Positions 8,568 through 18,136 are shown, numbered from the stretch's first letter. The stretch: 64,000 nt of DNA from Alcaligenes sp. SDU_A2 (GCF_038237375.1 NZ_CP151273.1:1736001-1800000); one strand, 5' to 3'. Notes: generated by a model from the sequence alone, not told the origin. A program made the numbers and translations.

Positions 8568-9860
8568 CTACTCGGCGTAGAACGCGTATTTAATGACGAA
8601 CAAAATTGCCACCAGCAAGGTGGCAGGGTGGATGTCGCGCCAGCGGCCCGTGGTCAGCTTAATGATGACGTAGCTGATAAAGCCGAAGGCCAGACCGTTG
8701 GCGATCGAGTAGGTAAAGGGCATGGCGAAGGCGGTCAGCGCGGCCGGAACGGCTTCGGTCATGTCTTCCCATTGGACCTGTGTGATCTCGCGCATCATCA
8801 GGCAGGCCACATACAGCAGGGCGGGCGCGGTAGCGTAGCCGGGTACGGTCGCGGCCAGGGGCGAGAAGAACAGGGCCAGCAAGAACAGCACGCCCACGAC
8901 AAGGGCCGTCATGCCGGTGCGCCCGCCCGCTTGGACGCCGGAGGCGCTTTCCACGTAGGCGGTGGTGCTGCTGGTGCCCAGCATGGAACCGGCCACGATA
9001 GCCGAGCTGTCGGCCAGCAGGGCGCGGCCCAGGCGGTTGGGGCGGCCTTCTTCGATCAGGCGGGCGCGCTTGGCCACGCCTATCATGGTGCCAGTGGCGT
9101 CGAACACTTCAACCAGCACCAGCACCAGAATCACATGAATAAAGCCGGTGTGCAGGGCACCCATGATGTCCAGCTGCATAAAAGTGGGCAGGATGGAAGG
9201 GGGCGCGGACACGATGCCGCCGAACTGGCTGTGGCCGGTCAGGATGGACAGAATGGTAATGCTCAGAATGCCGATCAGGATGGCACCACGTACTTTCAGG
9301 GCATCCAGAGAGGCAATAATGAAAAAGCCCAGGATGGCGAACAGCGCGCCGGGTTTGGTCAGGTCGCCAAGTCCGATTTTGGTGGCGGGGTGGGCCACCA
9401 CGATTGCGGAGTTCATCAGGGCGATCAGGCCCAGAAACATGCCTATGCCGGCGGCAATGGCGCTTTGCAGCGACTTGGGAATGCCGCGTATCAGCCAGCT
9501 TCGTACCCCGGTCACAGTCAGCAGCAGAAAGATCACGCCGGAGATAAAGACGGCCCCTAGCGCCTGCTGCCAGGTGTAGCCCAGCGTGGCGACCACGGTA
9601 AAGGCAAAGAACGCATTCAGCCCCATGCCCGGGGCCATGCCGATGGGCCAGTTGGCCAGAAAGGCCATGATAAACGTGCCCAGCGCAGCGGCCAGGCAGG
9701 TCGCCACGAAGACGGCATTGCGGTCCATGCCGGTGGACGAGAGAATATCCGGGTTGACGAAAATAATGTAGGACATGGTCAGGAAGGTGGTTATGCCTGC
9801 CAGGACCTCGGTACGGATGGTGGTGCCATGCTCAGAGAGTTTGAATAGGCGTTCAAACAT
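8568..9860 (-). CDS. NCS2 family purine (guanine/hypoxanthine-type) permease
   Basis: 430 residues with 12-14 membrane segments. The N-terminus MFERLFKLSEHGTTIRTE followed by EVLAGITTFLTMSYI is characteristic of the AzgA/GhxP/PbuG branch of NCS2 transporters, which take up guanine, hypoxanthine or adenine with protons. Other family landmarks are GMGLNAFFAFTV and SASGVQAGGRTG. The frame extends upstream to 9938, but the ATG at 9860 has a strong GGGGGAGAG ribosome site and matches the family N-terminus. It is divergent from tsaD across about 190 bases. Confidence 0.9.
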   Translation of the reverse strand: MFERLFKLSEHGTTIRTEVLAGITTFLTMSYIIFVNPDILSSTGMDRNAVFVATCLAAALGTFIMAFLANWPIGMAPGMGLNAFFAFTVVATLGYTWQQALGAVFISGVIFLLLTVTGVRSWLIRGIPKSLQSAIAAGIGMFLGLIALMNSAIVVAHPATKIGLGDLTKPGALFAILGFFIIASLDALKVRGAILIGILSITILSILTGHSQFGGIVSAPPSILPTFMQLDIMGALHTGFIHVILVLVLVEVFDATGTMIGVAKRARLIEEGRPNRLGRALLADSSAIVAGSMLGTSSTTAYVESASGVQAGGRTGMTALVVGVLFLLALFFSPLAATVPGYATAPALLYVACLMMREITQVQWEDMTEAVPAALTAFAMPFTYSIANGLAFGFISYVIIKLTTGRWRDIHPATLLVAILFVIKYAFYAE

Positions 9861-10048
9861 GATCTCTCCCCCTTCGTGGTAGATGAGCTGTCGAAATCTG
9901 AAAAGATAGATGACGGATTTTAACCGCGACCGACACACTGTGTTGCATTCTTTATACCTGCACTATCTGCGCGATACCAGAGAAAATAGGCGGTGGCGCG
10001 CTGGCAACAGGCTGTGATGGCTGTCCGTCGGCAAGGTAAAATGGCGGG

Positions 10049-11107
10049 ATGAATATTCTTGGATTTGAAAGTTCCTGCGACGAAACCGGCGTGGCCCTGG
10101 TTTGTACGGAACGCGGTTTGCTGGCTCATGCCTTGCATAGCCAGATTGCCATGCATCGTGATTACGGCGGCGTCGTGCCCGAACTGGCGTCGCGCGACCA
10201 TATCCGTCGCGTGTTGCCGTTGACCCGTCAGGTCTTGGCCCAAGCGGGTCTGGCGCTGGCCGACGTGGATGCCATTGCCTATACGGCCGGCCCGGGTCTG
10301 GCCGGTGCTTTGCTGGTCGGTGCCAGCGTGGCCCAGGCCATTGCGTGGTCGCTGGGCAAGCCCACCATTGCCGTGCATCATCTGGAAGGGCACTTGCTGT
10401 CGCCTTTGCTGGCACAGCCGCAGCCTGCGTTTCCTTTTGTGGCTTTGCTGGTGTCGGGCGGCCATACACAGATCATGCGGGTCGATGGCGTCGGGCAGTA
10501 CGAACTGCTGGGCGAAACCCTGGACGATGCCGCCGGCGAAGCCTTCGATAAAAGCGCCAAGCTGATGGGGCTGGGTTATCCGGGCGGACCGGCTTTGTCG
10601 CAACTGGCACAGCAGGGCAATCCGGCCATCTATTCATTGCCGCGCCCCATGCTGCACAGCAAGGATCTGGATTTCAGTTTCAGTGGTCTGAAAACGGCTG
10701 TGTTGACTTGCTTGCGCAAGCTCGAACAACAAGAAGGCGGTGTCAGCGAACAGCAGCGCGCCGATCTAGCGGCTGCCACGGAAAGCGCGATTGTCGATGT
10801 GCTGGCCGCCAAGGCCATCAAGGCCATGAAGCAAAGCGGCCTGAAGCGGCTGGTGGTGGCGGGGGGAGTCGGGGCCAATCGGCATTTGCGCGCTCAGTTG
10901 CTGGAGGCCATGCGCAAGCTGCGCGGCGAGGTGTTTTTCCCGCCGCTGGAGTTTTGCACCGATAACGGTGCCATGATCGCTTTTGCGGCCGCCATGCGGG
11001 TCAAGCATGGCTTGGTTCGGCTGGACGCCTCGCAGCATGGTTTTGCCATCCGACCGCGCTGGGATTTGGCGGCCGTCAACCAAGCGGCTTCTCCGGTCAG
11101 CGCCTAA
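10049..11107 (+). CDS. tsaD: tRNA N6-adenosine threonylcarbamoyltransferase TsaD
   Basis: Transfers the threonylcarbamoyl group to A37 of ANN-reading tRNAs, with TsaB and TsaE; essential. 352 residues of the Kae1/Qri7 family: N-terminal [14 protein letters not shown], metal-binding H-x3-H in HHLEGH (His111, His115), [19 protein letters not shown] and the C-terminal [11 protein letters not shown] and [12 protein letters not shown] 10049 is preceded by TAAAAT, a possible -10 box, with only a few bases between, so the leader may be very short. It converges with plsY. Confidence 0.96.
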   Translation: MNILGFESSCDETGVALVCTERGLLAHALHSQIAMHRDYGGVVPELASRDHIRRVLPLTRQVLAQAGLALADVDAIAYTAGPGLAGALLVGASVAQAIAWSLGKPTIAVHHLEGHLLSPLLAQPQPAFPFVALLVSGGHTQIMRVDGVGQYELLGETLDDAAGEAFDKSAKLMGLGYPGGPALSQLAQQGNPAIYSLPRPMLHSKDLDFSFSGLKTAVLTCLRKLEQQEGGVSEQQRADLAAATESAIVDVLAAKAIKAMKQSGLKRLVVAGGVGANRHLRAQLLEAMRKLRGEVFFPPLEFCTDNGAMIAFAAAMRVKHGLVRLDASQHGFAIRPRWDLAAVNQAASPVSA

Positions 11108-11126
11108 GCCATGCGCCGGGCGGCTC

Positions 11127-11771
11127 TTAGCGTTTTTTGCTCGAGCCTACCTTGCTTTCTGTGCCGTTCATCAGACGGCGGATGTTTTCCTGATGACGCC
11201 ACAGCAGCAAGGCAGCAATGACGATCAGGGCGGCAGCGGTGCTTGCTTGCAAGGGCCAGGCCACGCCCGCGCCCAGCAGATAGTAAAAGGGCGCAAAGAC
11301 GGCGCTGACAATGGCGGCCAGAGACGAGTAGCGGCTGACCCAGACAATAATCAGCCAGGTGCCTACCGTGGCCAGAGCCAGCCAGGGGGTCAGGGCCAGG
11401 ATCACGCCAATGGCGGTCGCGACGCCCTTGCCGCCTTTGAACCCCAGGAATACCGGAAACAGGTGTCCCAGAAAGGCGCACAAGGCGCTGATGCCCGCCA
11501 GTGCCGGTGCCCAACCCCACGCGGCCACGGCTTGCAAGGTCAGGAAAACGGCCAGCCAACCCTTGAAGGCGTCGCCCAGCAAGGTCAGCACGGCGGCTTT
11601 TTTGTTGCCGCTGCGCAGCACATTGGTGGCACCGGGGTTTTTGGAGCCGAATGTGCGTGGGTCCTGCAGTCCCATGGCCTTGCTGACAATGACTGCAAAA
11701 GGCAGCGAGCCCAGCAGGTAGGAAAGCAGGGCCACGAGCACGGCGGCCACGGCAAAGGGAACAGCATTCAT
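11127..11771 (-). CDS. plsY: Glycerol-3-phosphate acyltransferase PlsY
   Basis: Acylates sn-glycerol 3-phosphate from acyl-phosphate in the inner membrane, the first step of phospholipid synthesis. 214 residues with the family's five-helix layout and its three cytosolic motifs: [10 protein letters not shown] with [20 protein letters not shown], and the [17 protein letters not shown] loop. The frame runs up to a TTG at 11789, but ATG 11771 has GGAG at a normal distance and gives the usual N-terminus. It converges with tsaD and is divergent from surE. Confidence 0.95.
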   Translation of the reverse strand: MNAVPFAVAAVLVALLSYLLGSLPFAVIVSKAMGLQDPRTFGSKNPGATNVLRSGNKKAAVLTLLGDAFKGWLAVFLTLQAVAAWGWAPALAGISALCAFLGHLFPVFLGFKGGKGVATAIGVILALTPWLALATVGTWLIIVWVSRYSSLAAIVSAVFAPFYYLLGAGVAWPLQASTAAALIVIAALLLWRHQENIRRLMNGTESKVGSSKKR

Positions 11772-11886
11772 AAGTATGGGGCTCCGCAATAATAGTTGCG
11801 CGCAATTCTACTGGGCTTGCAGCAAAATTCCAAAACCAGCGGGTACAATTCGCTACCCGTGTTTGATTTTTTAACGGAAATGAACC

Positions 11887-12627
11887 ATGCGCATTCTGGT
11901 GTCCAATGATGATGGCTATAACGCAGCCGGCTTAGAGGCCTTATATCAGGCCTTGCAGGGGCTGGGCGATCTGACTGTCGTGGCACCCGAGACTAACTGC
12001 AGCGGGGCCAGCAACTCCCTGACCTTGAACCGGCCGCTGTCGGTGCGCCAGTCCGCCAATGGCTTTTATTACGTCAATGGTACACCGTCGGACTGCGTAC
12101 ACGTGGCCTTGACCGGATTGCTGGATTTCCGCCCGGACCTGGTGGTGTCGGGCATCAATAACGGTGCCAATATGGGCGACGACACCTTGTATTCCGGCAC
12201 AGTGGCCGCGGCCACGGAAGGGCATTTGTTCGGTATTCCCGCCATTGCCTTTTCTTTGGTCGAGCGGGGCTGGCCGCATCTGGACAGCGCTGCCCGTGTT
12301 GCGCGCGACCTTGTCGAGCGTAGCTGCCGCCAGCCGCTGGCTCCGAATACCTTGCTGAACGTCAATATTCCGGCCGTGCCTTACGAGGCTATGAAAGGTT
12401 TGCGTGTAACTCGCCTGGGCAAACGCCATCCCTCCGAACCCGTCATCCAGAGCCGCACGCCGTATGGCGAACCGGTCTACTGGATAGGCCCGGTCGGGCG
12501 CGTGTCCGATAGCGCCGACGATACCGATTTTGGCGCAGTCGAGCAGTTGGCGGTGTCGGTGACGCCGCTGCGCGTGGACCTGACCAACTACGAGCACCTG
12601 GCCGGCATGCGGGCCTGGGTGAAATAG
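11887..12627 (+). CDS. surE: 5'/3'-nucleotidase SurE
   Basis: Metal-dependent phosphatase acting on nucleoside monophosphates and short polyphosphate, linked to stationary-phase survival. 246 residues, with Asp8-Asp9 in [10 protein letters not shown], the Ser in [19 protein letters not shown], and [30 protein letters not shown] box (11844-11849) lies about 40 bases before the start. It heads the conserved surE-pcm-nlpD group, with pcm three bases behind its stop. Confidence 0.95.
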   Translation: MRILVSNDDGYNAAGLEALYQALQGLGDLTVVAPETNCSGASNSLTLNRPLSVRQSANGFYYVNGTPSDCVHVALTGLLDFRPDLVVSGINNGANMGDDTLYSGTVAAATEGHLFGIPAIAFSLVERGWPHLDSAARVARDLVERSCRQPLAPNTLLNVNIPAVPYEAMKGLRVTRLGKRHPSEPVIQSRTPYGEPVYWIGPVGRVSDSADDTDFGAVEQLAVSVTPLRVDLTNYEHLAGMRAWVK

Positions 12628-12629
12628 TC

Positions 12630-13451
12630 ATGCGCAAGCCGGTCAACCGTTTTCCGTTTGCCGATGGCACAACGAACCGTTTCGGCAAGTCCAGGCTGGG
12701 CAGCGGGCTGTCGGCCACCAATAGCAACACGCGCATTGTGCAGCGGGGCCAGTTGCACCCGCCCCCGTCGGGCGCGGTGTCCTCGCAAGTGTCAACAAGT
12801 GTCAATCTTGGTTTGAACTCGGAACGCTCGCGTGGCATGATGATCGAGCGCTTGCGCAGGCAGGGGATTGCCGACGAACGGGTGCTGGCTGCCATGCAGG
12901 CGGTGCCGCGCCATCTGTTTGTCGACGAAGGCCTGGCCAGCCGCGCCTACGAAGACGATGCTTTGCCTATCGGTTTCGCGCAGACCATCTCCCAGCCTTG
13001 GGTGGTGGCGCACATGCTTTCTTTGGTATGCGACCAGAAAATCCCGAATAAAGTGCTCGAAGTCGGTGCCGGATGTGGTTATCAGGCCGCTGTTTTGGCA
13101 CAATTGGTCAAAGAAGTTTACGCTATCGAACGTATCCGGGGGCTGTACGATATGGCCCGCGAGCGCATGCGGCAGTTGGGGCTTTCGCAACGCGTACGTG
13201 TGCTGTTTGGTGACGGAATGCAAGGTTATGTGGCCTCGGCCCCCTATGATGCTATCGTGGTGGCGGCAGCCGGTCCGGTGATTCCCCGGGCTTTGCTCGA
13301 ACAACTGGCCATAGGCGGGCGTCTGATCGCCCCCGAAGGCACGACCCAGCAGCGTCTGGTCCTGGTGGAGCGCACCGGGCAGGCTAACTGGCGTCGCGAA
13401 GAACTTGATGCGGTCCGCTTCGTGCCGATGCGGTCCGGAACCCAGATTTAG
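12630..13451 (+). CDS. pcm: Protein-L-isoaspartate O-methyltransferase Pcm
   Basis: Methylates isoaspartyl residues in aged proteins so that they can return to normal Asp linkages. 273 residues; the core (from about residue 68, MMIERLRRQGI) carries VPRHLFVDE, AYEDDALPIGFAQTISQP and the SAM site VLEVGAGCGYQAAVLAQL. The first 60 or so residues, rich in Ser, Pro and Arg, are an extension beyond the usual 210-residue enzyme and look unstructured; similar extensions occur in Bordetella relatives as I recall. ATG 12630 lies just behind the surE stop, which supports this start; an internal ATG before the core cannot be excluded. Confidence 0.93.
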   Translation: MRKPVNRFPFADGTTNRFGKSRLGSGLSATNSNTRIVQRGQLHPPPSGAVSSQVSTSVNLGLNSERSRGMMIERLRRQGIADERVLAAMQAVPRHLFVDEGLASRAYEDDALPIGFAQTISQPWVVAHMLSLVCDQKIPNKVLEVGAGCGYQAAVLAQLVKEVYAIERIRGLYDMARERMRQLGLSQRVRVLFGDGMQGYVASAPYDAIVVAAAGPVIPRALLEQLAIGGRLIAPEGTTQQRLVLVERTGQANWRREELDAVRFVPMRSGTQI

Positions 13452-13474
13452 TCAGATATTCTCAGGAGATTCAT

Positions 13475-14290
13475 ATGCAGCATGCAGTCAGGTTACCGTT
13501 AACCGCTGCTTCCGCCAACGTTCTGTGGTCCATGAAGCCACGTCATTTTCTGGTGGTGGCAGTGGTCGCCAGTACCCTGTTGGCGGGCTGCGGGAGCCGT
13601 TCGGCGCGCGCACCCGTCACTGACATGAGCTCCTCGTCGGCCTCGTCCGGCGCTGCCAGCACGGCGTCCGGCACCTATGTGGTGCGGCCCGGCGACACGC
13701 TGTACAAGATCGCCCAGGCGCACGGCATGGACGTAGGCAACTTGATCAGCCTGAACCAGATCACTGACCCGTCCATGTTGCGCGTGGGGCAGGTTCTGCG
13801 TCTGGACGGCAAGACCGCCATGCCCGCGGGTGGTGGCGTCGCTTCCACGCAGACTTCCCCGGTCAGCCCGGCTACACCTATCAAGACCGAAACGCCGTCG
13901 TCAGCGCCACGCGCCAGCGATGCGGCCCTGATTGCCTGGGGCTGGCCAGCCACCGGCAAGATCATCCAGGGTTTTAATTCGTCCACCAAGGGTATCGACA
14001 TCGAGGGCAAGGTGGGCGATCCTGTCGTGGCGGCGGCCGATGGCAAGATCATGTATGCCGGCAATGGTGTGCGCGGTCTAGGCTCCATGGTGTTGGTGGG
14101 CCACAGCAACGGCTTTATCACGGCCTATGCGCACAACAGCACGCTGCATGTCAAAACGGGCCAGCAGGTCAAGAAAGGTCAGCGCATCGCGGATCTGGGC
14201 CAGTCCGACACAACGTCGCCGCGCTTGCACTTCGAGATCCGCCGCTCGGGCACACCGGTCAACCCCATGTCCTATCTGCCTGCCCGTTAA
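13475..14290 (+). CDS. nlpD: NlpD-type lipoprotein with LysM and degenerate LytM (M23) domain
   Basis: Outer-membrane lipoprotein that in enterobacteria activates the amidase AmiC for septal murein splitting. 271 residues: lipobox LLAGC, LysM domain about 68-112 (TYVVRPGDTLYKIAQAHG), Pro/Ser/Thr linker, and an M23 domain from about 150. The zinc motifs are incomplete: the usual H-x3-D is replaced around STKGIDIEG and the H-x-H is RLHFE, so it should be non-catalytic, as in E. coli NlpD. ATG 13475 has AGGAG just upstream; a start 57 bases later (MKPRHF) would give a tighter lipoprotein signal. Confidence 0.92.
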   Translation: MQHAVRLPLTAASANVLWSMKPRHFLVVAVVASTLLAGCGSRSARAPVTDMSSSSASSGAASTASGTYVVRPGDTLYKIAQAHGMDVGNLISLNQITDPSMLRVGQVLRLDGKTAMPAGGGVASTQTSPVSPATPIKTETPSSAPRASDAALIAWGWPATGKIIQGFNSSTKGIDIEGKVGDPVVAAADGKIMYAGNGVRGLGSMVLVGHSNGFITAYAHNSTLHVKTGQQVKKGQRIADLGQSDTTSPRLHFEIRRSGTPVNPMSYLPAR

Positions 14291-14304
14291 TCAGGGCGGC
14301 AGCT

Positions 14305-14332
14305 AAAAAACGGCCTGCGGGCCGTTTTTTTT
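14305..14332 (+). terminator. Intrinsic terminator after nlpD
   Basis: A6 plus CGGCC pair with GGCCG plus T6-T8 around the loop TGCG, forming an 11-bp stem followed by T. It closes the surE-pcm-nlpD unit; rpoS, which often follows nlpD, is not present between this terminator and rlmD. Confidence 0.85.
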
Positions 14333-14494
14333 GTTGTTTGCCGAGCAAAGCGGCGCAAGCTTGTTCCGGATTGTGCAAAATTTCCATTCGCCGCGCGCAC
14401 CCATTGTAAAATCGCCTATTTGCCTGCATGTCCATGAGCGGGCGCACACGATGGTGCGCGGGCCGGGTCGGGCGCTTATCTGGATTTATATCGT

Positions 14495-15805
14495 ATGTCA
14501 GACCTGTTGTTCATCGAGTCGCTGGACCTGGAAGGGCGCGGCGTGGCCCACAAAGACGGCAAAGTGGTGTTTGTGGAAGGTGCGTTGCCCGGCGAGCGTG
14601 TGCGCGCCCAGACCGTGCGCTCCAAGGATTCCTACGACAAGGCCCGCATGACCGAGCTGGTGCAGCGTTCGTCGCAGCGCGCCGAACCACCCTGTCCGAA
14701 TTTTGGCAATTGCGGGGGCTGTGCCATGCAGCACCTGGAGCCGGCTGCGCAGGTCGCTGTCAAGCAGCGCGTGCTGGAAGATTCACTGGCTCATATCGGC
14801 AAGGTCCGGCCGCGTCAGGTATTGCCGGCGTTGCATGGCCCGTATTGGGGCTATCGCTATCGCGCCCGTTTTTCTACCCGCTTTGTGCCCAAGAAGGGGG
14901 GCGTGCTGGTTGGTTTTCGCGAAAAAAATGGCCGTTACGTGGTGGACATGACAGAGTGCCGCGTATTGCCGCCCAAGGTATCGGCGTTGCTTGGTCCGCT
15001 GCGCACCTGTCTGGCGGGGCTGTCGCGTCCGGACCGTTTGCCGCAGATCGAGCTGGCTATGGGCGACCAGATGACTGCGCTGACGCTGCGTCACATGGAG
15101 CCGCTGACGGCCGAGGATATCGCTCGTCTACGCACCTTTGCCCAGGAGCATGACATCAGCTGGTGGTTGCAGCCCAAAGGCCCGGAAACCGTGCATCCCT
15201 TGGAGCGCGACGATGCCGATAAGCTGGCCTATGCCTTGCCTGAGTTCGATCTGCGCATGCCGTTCCGTCCCACCGATTTTACCCAGGTCAACCATCCCAT
15301 TAATCGCAGCCTGATCTCACGGGCCCTGTCTTTGTTGGATGTGCAGCCCCATCACCGCGTGGCCGACTTGTTTTGCGGCCTGGGCAATTTCAGTCTGCCG
15401 CTGGCGCGCCGCGCCGCGCAGGTCGTGGGCATCGAAGGCAGCGCCACGCTGACCCAGCGCGCCGGCGAAGCGGCGCTGGTGCATGGCTTGCAGGACAAGG
15501 CCCACTTTACGACCTTGAACCTGTTTGAAGTAGACGTGAAATGGTTGCGCGACCTGGGTCACTTCGATCGTATGCTGATCGATCCGCCCCGTGATGGTGC
15601 CATGGCGGTGGCGACCGCCTTGACCCAACTGGCCCCCGAGGAGCGCCCCGAGCGCCTGGTCTATGTATCCTGCAGCCCCGGCACGCTGGCACGCGACGCC
15701 GGCATTCTGGTCAACGAGGGCGGCTACACCCTGGAGTCGGCCGGTGTGGTCAATATGTTCCCTCACACGGCGCACGTGGAGTCGATTGCCGTATTTACGC
15801 GTTAA
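14495..15805 (+). CDS. rlmD: 23S rRNA (uracil(1939)-C5)-methyltransferase RlmD
   Basis: SAM-dependent methyltransferase for U1939 of 23S rRNA. 436 residues: N-terminal TRAM domain ([13 protein letters not shown]), the Fe-S cluster cysteines in [10 protein letters not shown] (with a further Cys later), SAM motif [16 protein letters not shown], the target motif LIDPPRDGA and the nucleophile region [13 protein letters not shown] with the catalytic Cys. The gene is set apart from nlpD by a terminator and about 160 bases containing TAAAAT. Its last 11 bases overlap the end of the convergent tetR gene. Confidence 0.95.
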   Translation: MSDLLFIESLDLEGRGVAHKDGKVVFVEGALPGERVRAQTVRSKDSYDKARMTELVQRSSQRAEPPCPNFGNCGGCAMQHLEPAAQVAVKQRVLEDSLAHIGKVRPRQVLPALHGPYWGYRYRARFSTRFVPKKGGVLVGFREKNGRYVVDMTECRVLPPKVSALLGPLRTCLAGLSRPDRLPQIELAMGDQMTALTLRHMEPLTAEDIARLRTFAQEHDISWWLQPKGPETVHPLERDDADKLAYALPEFDLRMPFRPTDFTQVNHPINRSLISRALSLLDVQPHHRVADLFCGLGNFSLPLARRAAQVVGIEGSATLTQRAGEAALVHGLQDKAHFTTLNLFEVDVKWLRDLGHFDRMLIDPPRDGAMAVATALTQLAPEERPERLVYVSCSPGTLARDAGILVNEGGYTLESAGVVNMFPHTAHVESIAVFTR

Positions 15806-16436
15806 GGTCGGCCAAGCCCTGATGCACCACCCTCATCATCATCTTGAAGACGCTTTCGGCATCCAGATCCAGAAAGTGCGGCAGGATCTGGCGCAGCAGG
15901 GGCAGGCCGTCGTCGGCCTGCTGGTCTAGTTCGCCGATTTCGGCCGGGGTGGCAGGGCGGATCAGACCGCCGATTTCGCCCAGGATCAAGCCGTACATCA
16001 CCGCGTACCAACCGACACTGGCTGCCGGTGTGTCTTGTTCGCTCAGGCCCGCGTCGCGCAGGGCGCGGTACACCATTTCTATCACCCGATAATCGGCCGA
16101 GCCAGTATTCAGAAAGCGCTGCATCTGTCGAAAAGTATGCGGGTGTTCCAGCGCCAGCTGTCGGTATTGGGCGGCCAGGTCATACAGCCTGTCTTGCCAG
16201 GATAGCGTCTCGTCCACGGCCCGGACACGGGCGGTCAGTTGATCGGCCATGGCGCGCAGCAAGCCCTCTTTGGACTTGAAGTGATACAGCACGGCCATTG
16301 GGTCGCAGCCCACTCGTTCGCCCAGCTTGCGCAAAGAAAAGCCGGTTTCGCCAGCCGACTCCATCAGTTCGATGGCGGCATGTACCAAGCCTTCTTTGGA
16401 CAGATTGCGCGAACGTGGGGTGGCGGATGTGACCAT
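15795..16436 (-). CDS. TetR/AcrR family transcriptional regulator
   Basis: About 213 residues. The N-terminal helix-turn-helix is clear: [18 protein letters not shown], then [28 protein letters not shown] (recognition helix with the usual YxHFxSK ending). The C-terminal domain resembles the TetR_C group with a [11 protein letters not shown] segment; ligand unknown. ATG 16436 gives [11 protein letters not shown]; the longer frame to 16523 would run through a terminator-like hairpin. It is divergent from the FAD oxidase gene, and two palindromes (16501-16513, 16524-16536) lie between them, so it likely represses itself and the oxidase. Its 3' end overlaps rlmD by 11 bases. Confidence 0.88.
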   Translation of the reverse strand: MVTSATPRSRNLSKEGLVHAAIELMESAGETGFSLRKLGERVGCDPMAVLYHFKSKEGLLRAMADQLTARVRAVDETLSWQDRLYDLAAQYRQLALEHPHTFRQMQRFLNTGSADYRVIEMVYRALRDAGLSEQDTPAASVGWYAVMYGLILGEIGGLIRPATPAEIGELDQQADDGLPLLRQILPHFLDLDAESVFKMMMRVVHQGLADLNA

Positions 16437-16461
16437 GACGTTTCCTTGGATGCATGACGAC

Positions 16462-16488
16462 AAAGCCGCGACGAATCGCGGCTTTTTT
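16462..16488 (+). terminator. Terminator hairpin inside the tetR leader
   Basis: AAAGCCGCGA (16462-16471) and TCGCGGCTTT (16476-16485) pair around CGAA, followed by T on the plus strand (run of six T, 16483-16488). On the plus strand it would stop read-through from rlmD before it reaches the oxidase promoter. On the minus strand it sits in the 5' leader of tetR, where it lacks a long T-run. Confidence 0.65.
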
Positions 16489-16500
16489 GCCAAGTTTAAC

Positions 16501-16513
16501 TCTACAGGGTAGA
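16501..16513. promoter_or_regulatory. Palindromic operator 1 (TCTAC-N3-GTAGA), likely TetR site
   Basis: TCTAC and GTAGA are perfect inverted repeats around AGG. The same half-sites recur 23 bases downstream (centre to centre). The pair lies between the divergent tetR and FAD oxidase genes, the usual place for TetR-family binding. Regulator assignment is by position only. Confidence 0.65.
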
Positions 16514-16522
16514 ATAAAGACA

Positions 16523-16537
16523 TTCTACACCGTAGAA
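16523..16537. promoter_or_regulatory. Palindromic operator 2 (TTCTAC-N3-GTAGAA), likely TetR site
   Basis: A 15-bp palindrome with six-base arms around ACC; the inner 13 bases match operator 1 in both half-sites. The 23-base spacing puts both on about the same face of the helix (a little over two turns), which would favour cooperative binding. Confidence 0.65.
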
Positions 16538-16640
16538 ACTTTCTGTTTTGAGCTGAATCGATGGCCCAAAGCGCGGAAAGATGCAGAACGGAACGCCGCG
16601 ATGATGCGCGTCACCGGGGCATTCCGCTCTGTGACCCATA

Positions 16641-16661
16641 CGGCAGGCCCAGCGCCTGCCG
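16641..16661 (+). promoter_or_regulatory. Stem-loop in the 5' leader of the FAD oxidase gene
   Basis: CGGCAGGC and GCCTGCCG form a perfect 8-bp stem around CCAGC, 24 bases before the start codon. GTGAC just upstream (16631-16635) can pair either with GTCAC behind the stem (16661-16665) or with an earlier GTCAC (16610-16614), so two alternative folds of the leader are possible. Confidence 0.4.
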
Positions 16662-16685
16662 TCACTGACACAGGACACCCGTATC

Positions 16686-18098
16686 ATGAATTTACGCAAA
16701 CCTATTCTTTTGGATGATGTGCGTAGCGCAGAAACACACTTGACACTTAACAACCGCCTCTGGAACTGGCGTAAAGGCCAGTTGGCCGACGCTGCTGCGC
16801 CAGCCACATACTACGAGGCGTCTCTGGCCCCCTGGGCCGAGTTTGCTCCCTTGAATACCGACCGGCAATGCGATGTGCTGGTCGTGGGCGGTGGACTGCT
16901 GGGCGCATCCACGGCTTTGCATCTGGCCCAGTCGGGACTGGATGTGGTGCTGGTCGAAAAAGACAGCATCGGCTCGGCCGCTTCGGGCCGCAATGGCGGT
17001 CAACTGACCCCGGGGCTGGCGCGCTGGGAAGCCGCCGACATGATCGCCCACTTGCCCGTGGATCAGGCCAAGCGCCTGTGGCGGCTGGCCTCGGTCGAAG
17101 CGATGGAGCTGGTCGACGAAATCGCCCAGCGCTACGACATGGATTTTGATCGCCGCCGCGGTCACTTGACTGCCGCCGTGCATCCTGGACACATGAGTGC
17201 CTTGATCGAAGGGGCCGATGCGCGTCGCTATCTGGGCGATGATTCGGTGGATGTGGTCGGCGCGTACGAACTCGAACAGCATATCCGCTCGGATATCTAT
17301 CATGGTGCCACGGTTGACCGCCTGGGCGGTCAGGTGCATCCGCTGGCATTGTTGCGCGGCCTGGTCTACGGATTGGTGCAGCAGGGCGGCACCGTACACG
17401 AAGGCACTGAAGTGCAGGCGATCGAACAGACATCGTCCGGTGCGCTTGCCATTACCCCGGGCGGCACCATTACCGCGCGTAAGGCGCTGGTGCTGGCAGT
17501 ACACAACACCACGTTCCAGTTTTTGGATGGGCAGGCCAATACGACGGTGCCTTTCTACACCTACGTGGGTGTAACCACCCCATTGCAGCAGGATGTGGCC
17601 CAGCTTTTGCCGTCGGACATGGCGGTCTACGATACGCAGTTTCAGATCGACTACTACCGTGCCGTGCGTCAGAACCGCTTGTTGTTCGGCGGGCAGGGCA
17701 CGGGCAGCAGTTGGTCGCCCGAACGCATCAACGACTATTTGCTGGAGCGCATCCGTACCGTGTTTCCCCAGTTGGATCAGCCCGAGCTGGAGTTTTCCTG
17801 GAGCGGCATCAGCGACTTTACCCTGAACGGCGCTACCGATTGTCGCAAGACCGACGATGCCGTGCCGGTTTATATGGTGCATGGCTGGAGCGGGCATGGC
17901 GTGGCGCAGACCGTGCGTATCGGCAAAGCCATCAGCGACGATGTGGCCGGTCGCAACGAGGACTTTGCGCTATTGACGGGGATTGATCACATGGCTATTC
18001 CTTTGGGGCGCCAGTTGTCGGCAATGGCCATTCCTGTGGTCAAGGCAGCGATCGGCGTGGTTGGGGCCATCAACCCAGGGCGCCTGGTGTCGTTCTGA
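16686..18098 (+). CDS. FAD-dependent amine oxidoreductase, gamma-glutamylputrescine oxidase (PuuB) type
   Basis: 470 residues of the DAO superfamily. After a 60-residue N-terminal part comes the FAD-binding GxGxxG (VVGGGLLGAS), the acidic end of beta-2 (VLVEKD), and SAASGRNGGQL, which in PuuB-type enzymes lines the flavin. The later DYYRAVRQNRLLFGG, FSWSGISDFT and HGWSGHGVAQT are also PuuB-like. Such enzymes oxidise an amine or N-substituted amino acid to an aldehyde with release of peroxide; the substrate here is unknown. It is divergent from tetR, with two likely operators and a structured leader before it, and lies just upstream of pac, though with a separate promoter for the latter. Confidence 0.85.
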   Translation: MNLRKPILLDDVRSAETHLTLNNRLWNWRKGQLADAAAPATYYEASLAPWAEFAPLNTDRQCDVLVVGGGLLGASTALHLAQSGLDVVLVEKDSIGSAASGRNGGQLTPGLARWEAADMIAHLPVDQAKRLWRLASVEAMELVDEIAQRYDMDFDRRRGHLTAAVHPGHMSALIEGADARRYLGDDSVDVVGAYELEQHIRSDIYHGATVDRLGGQVHPLALLRGLVYGLVQQGGTVHEGTEVQAIEQTSSGALAITPGGTITARKALVLAVHNTTFQFLDGQANTTVPFYTYVGVTTPLQQDVAQLLPSDMAVYDTQFQIDYYRAVRQNRLLFGGQGTGSSWSPERINDYLLERIRTVFPQLDQPELEFSWSGISDFTLNGATDCRKTDDAVPVYMVHGWSGHGVAQTVRIGKAISDDVAGRNEDFALLTGIDHMAIPLGRQLSAMAIPVVKAAIGVVGAINPGRLVSF

Positions 18099-18109
18099 TG
18101 GTGGCGGAT

Positions 18110-18136
18110 GCGCGCCGTGCCTTGGGCGTGGCGCGC
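18110..18136 (+). terminator. Possible hairpin ending the FAD oxidase transcript
   Basis: GCGCGCC (18110-18116) and GGCGCGC (18130-18136) can pair across a 13-base loop, 11 bases behind the oxidase stop. There is no T-run, so function as a terminator is uncertain. Confidence 0.35.

Noticed and set aside
16561-16668. 35-codon ORF in the oxidase leader (MAQSAERCR...)
   Set aside because: No good ribosome site and a composition typical of chance frames; its codons cover the leader stem-loop, which explains the sequence better.
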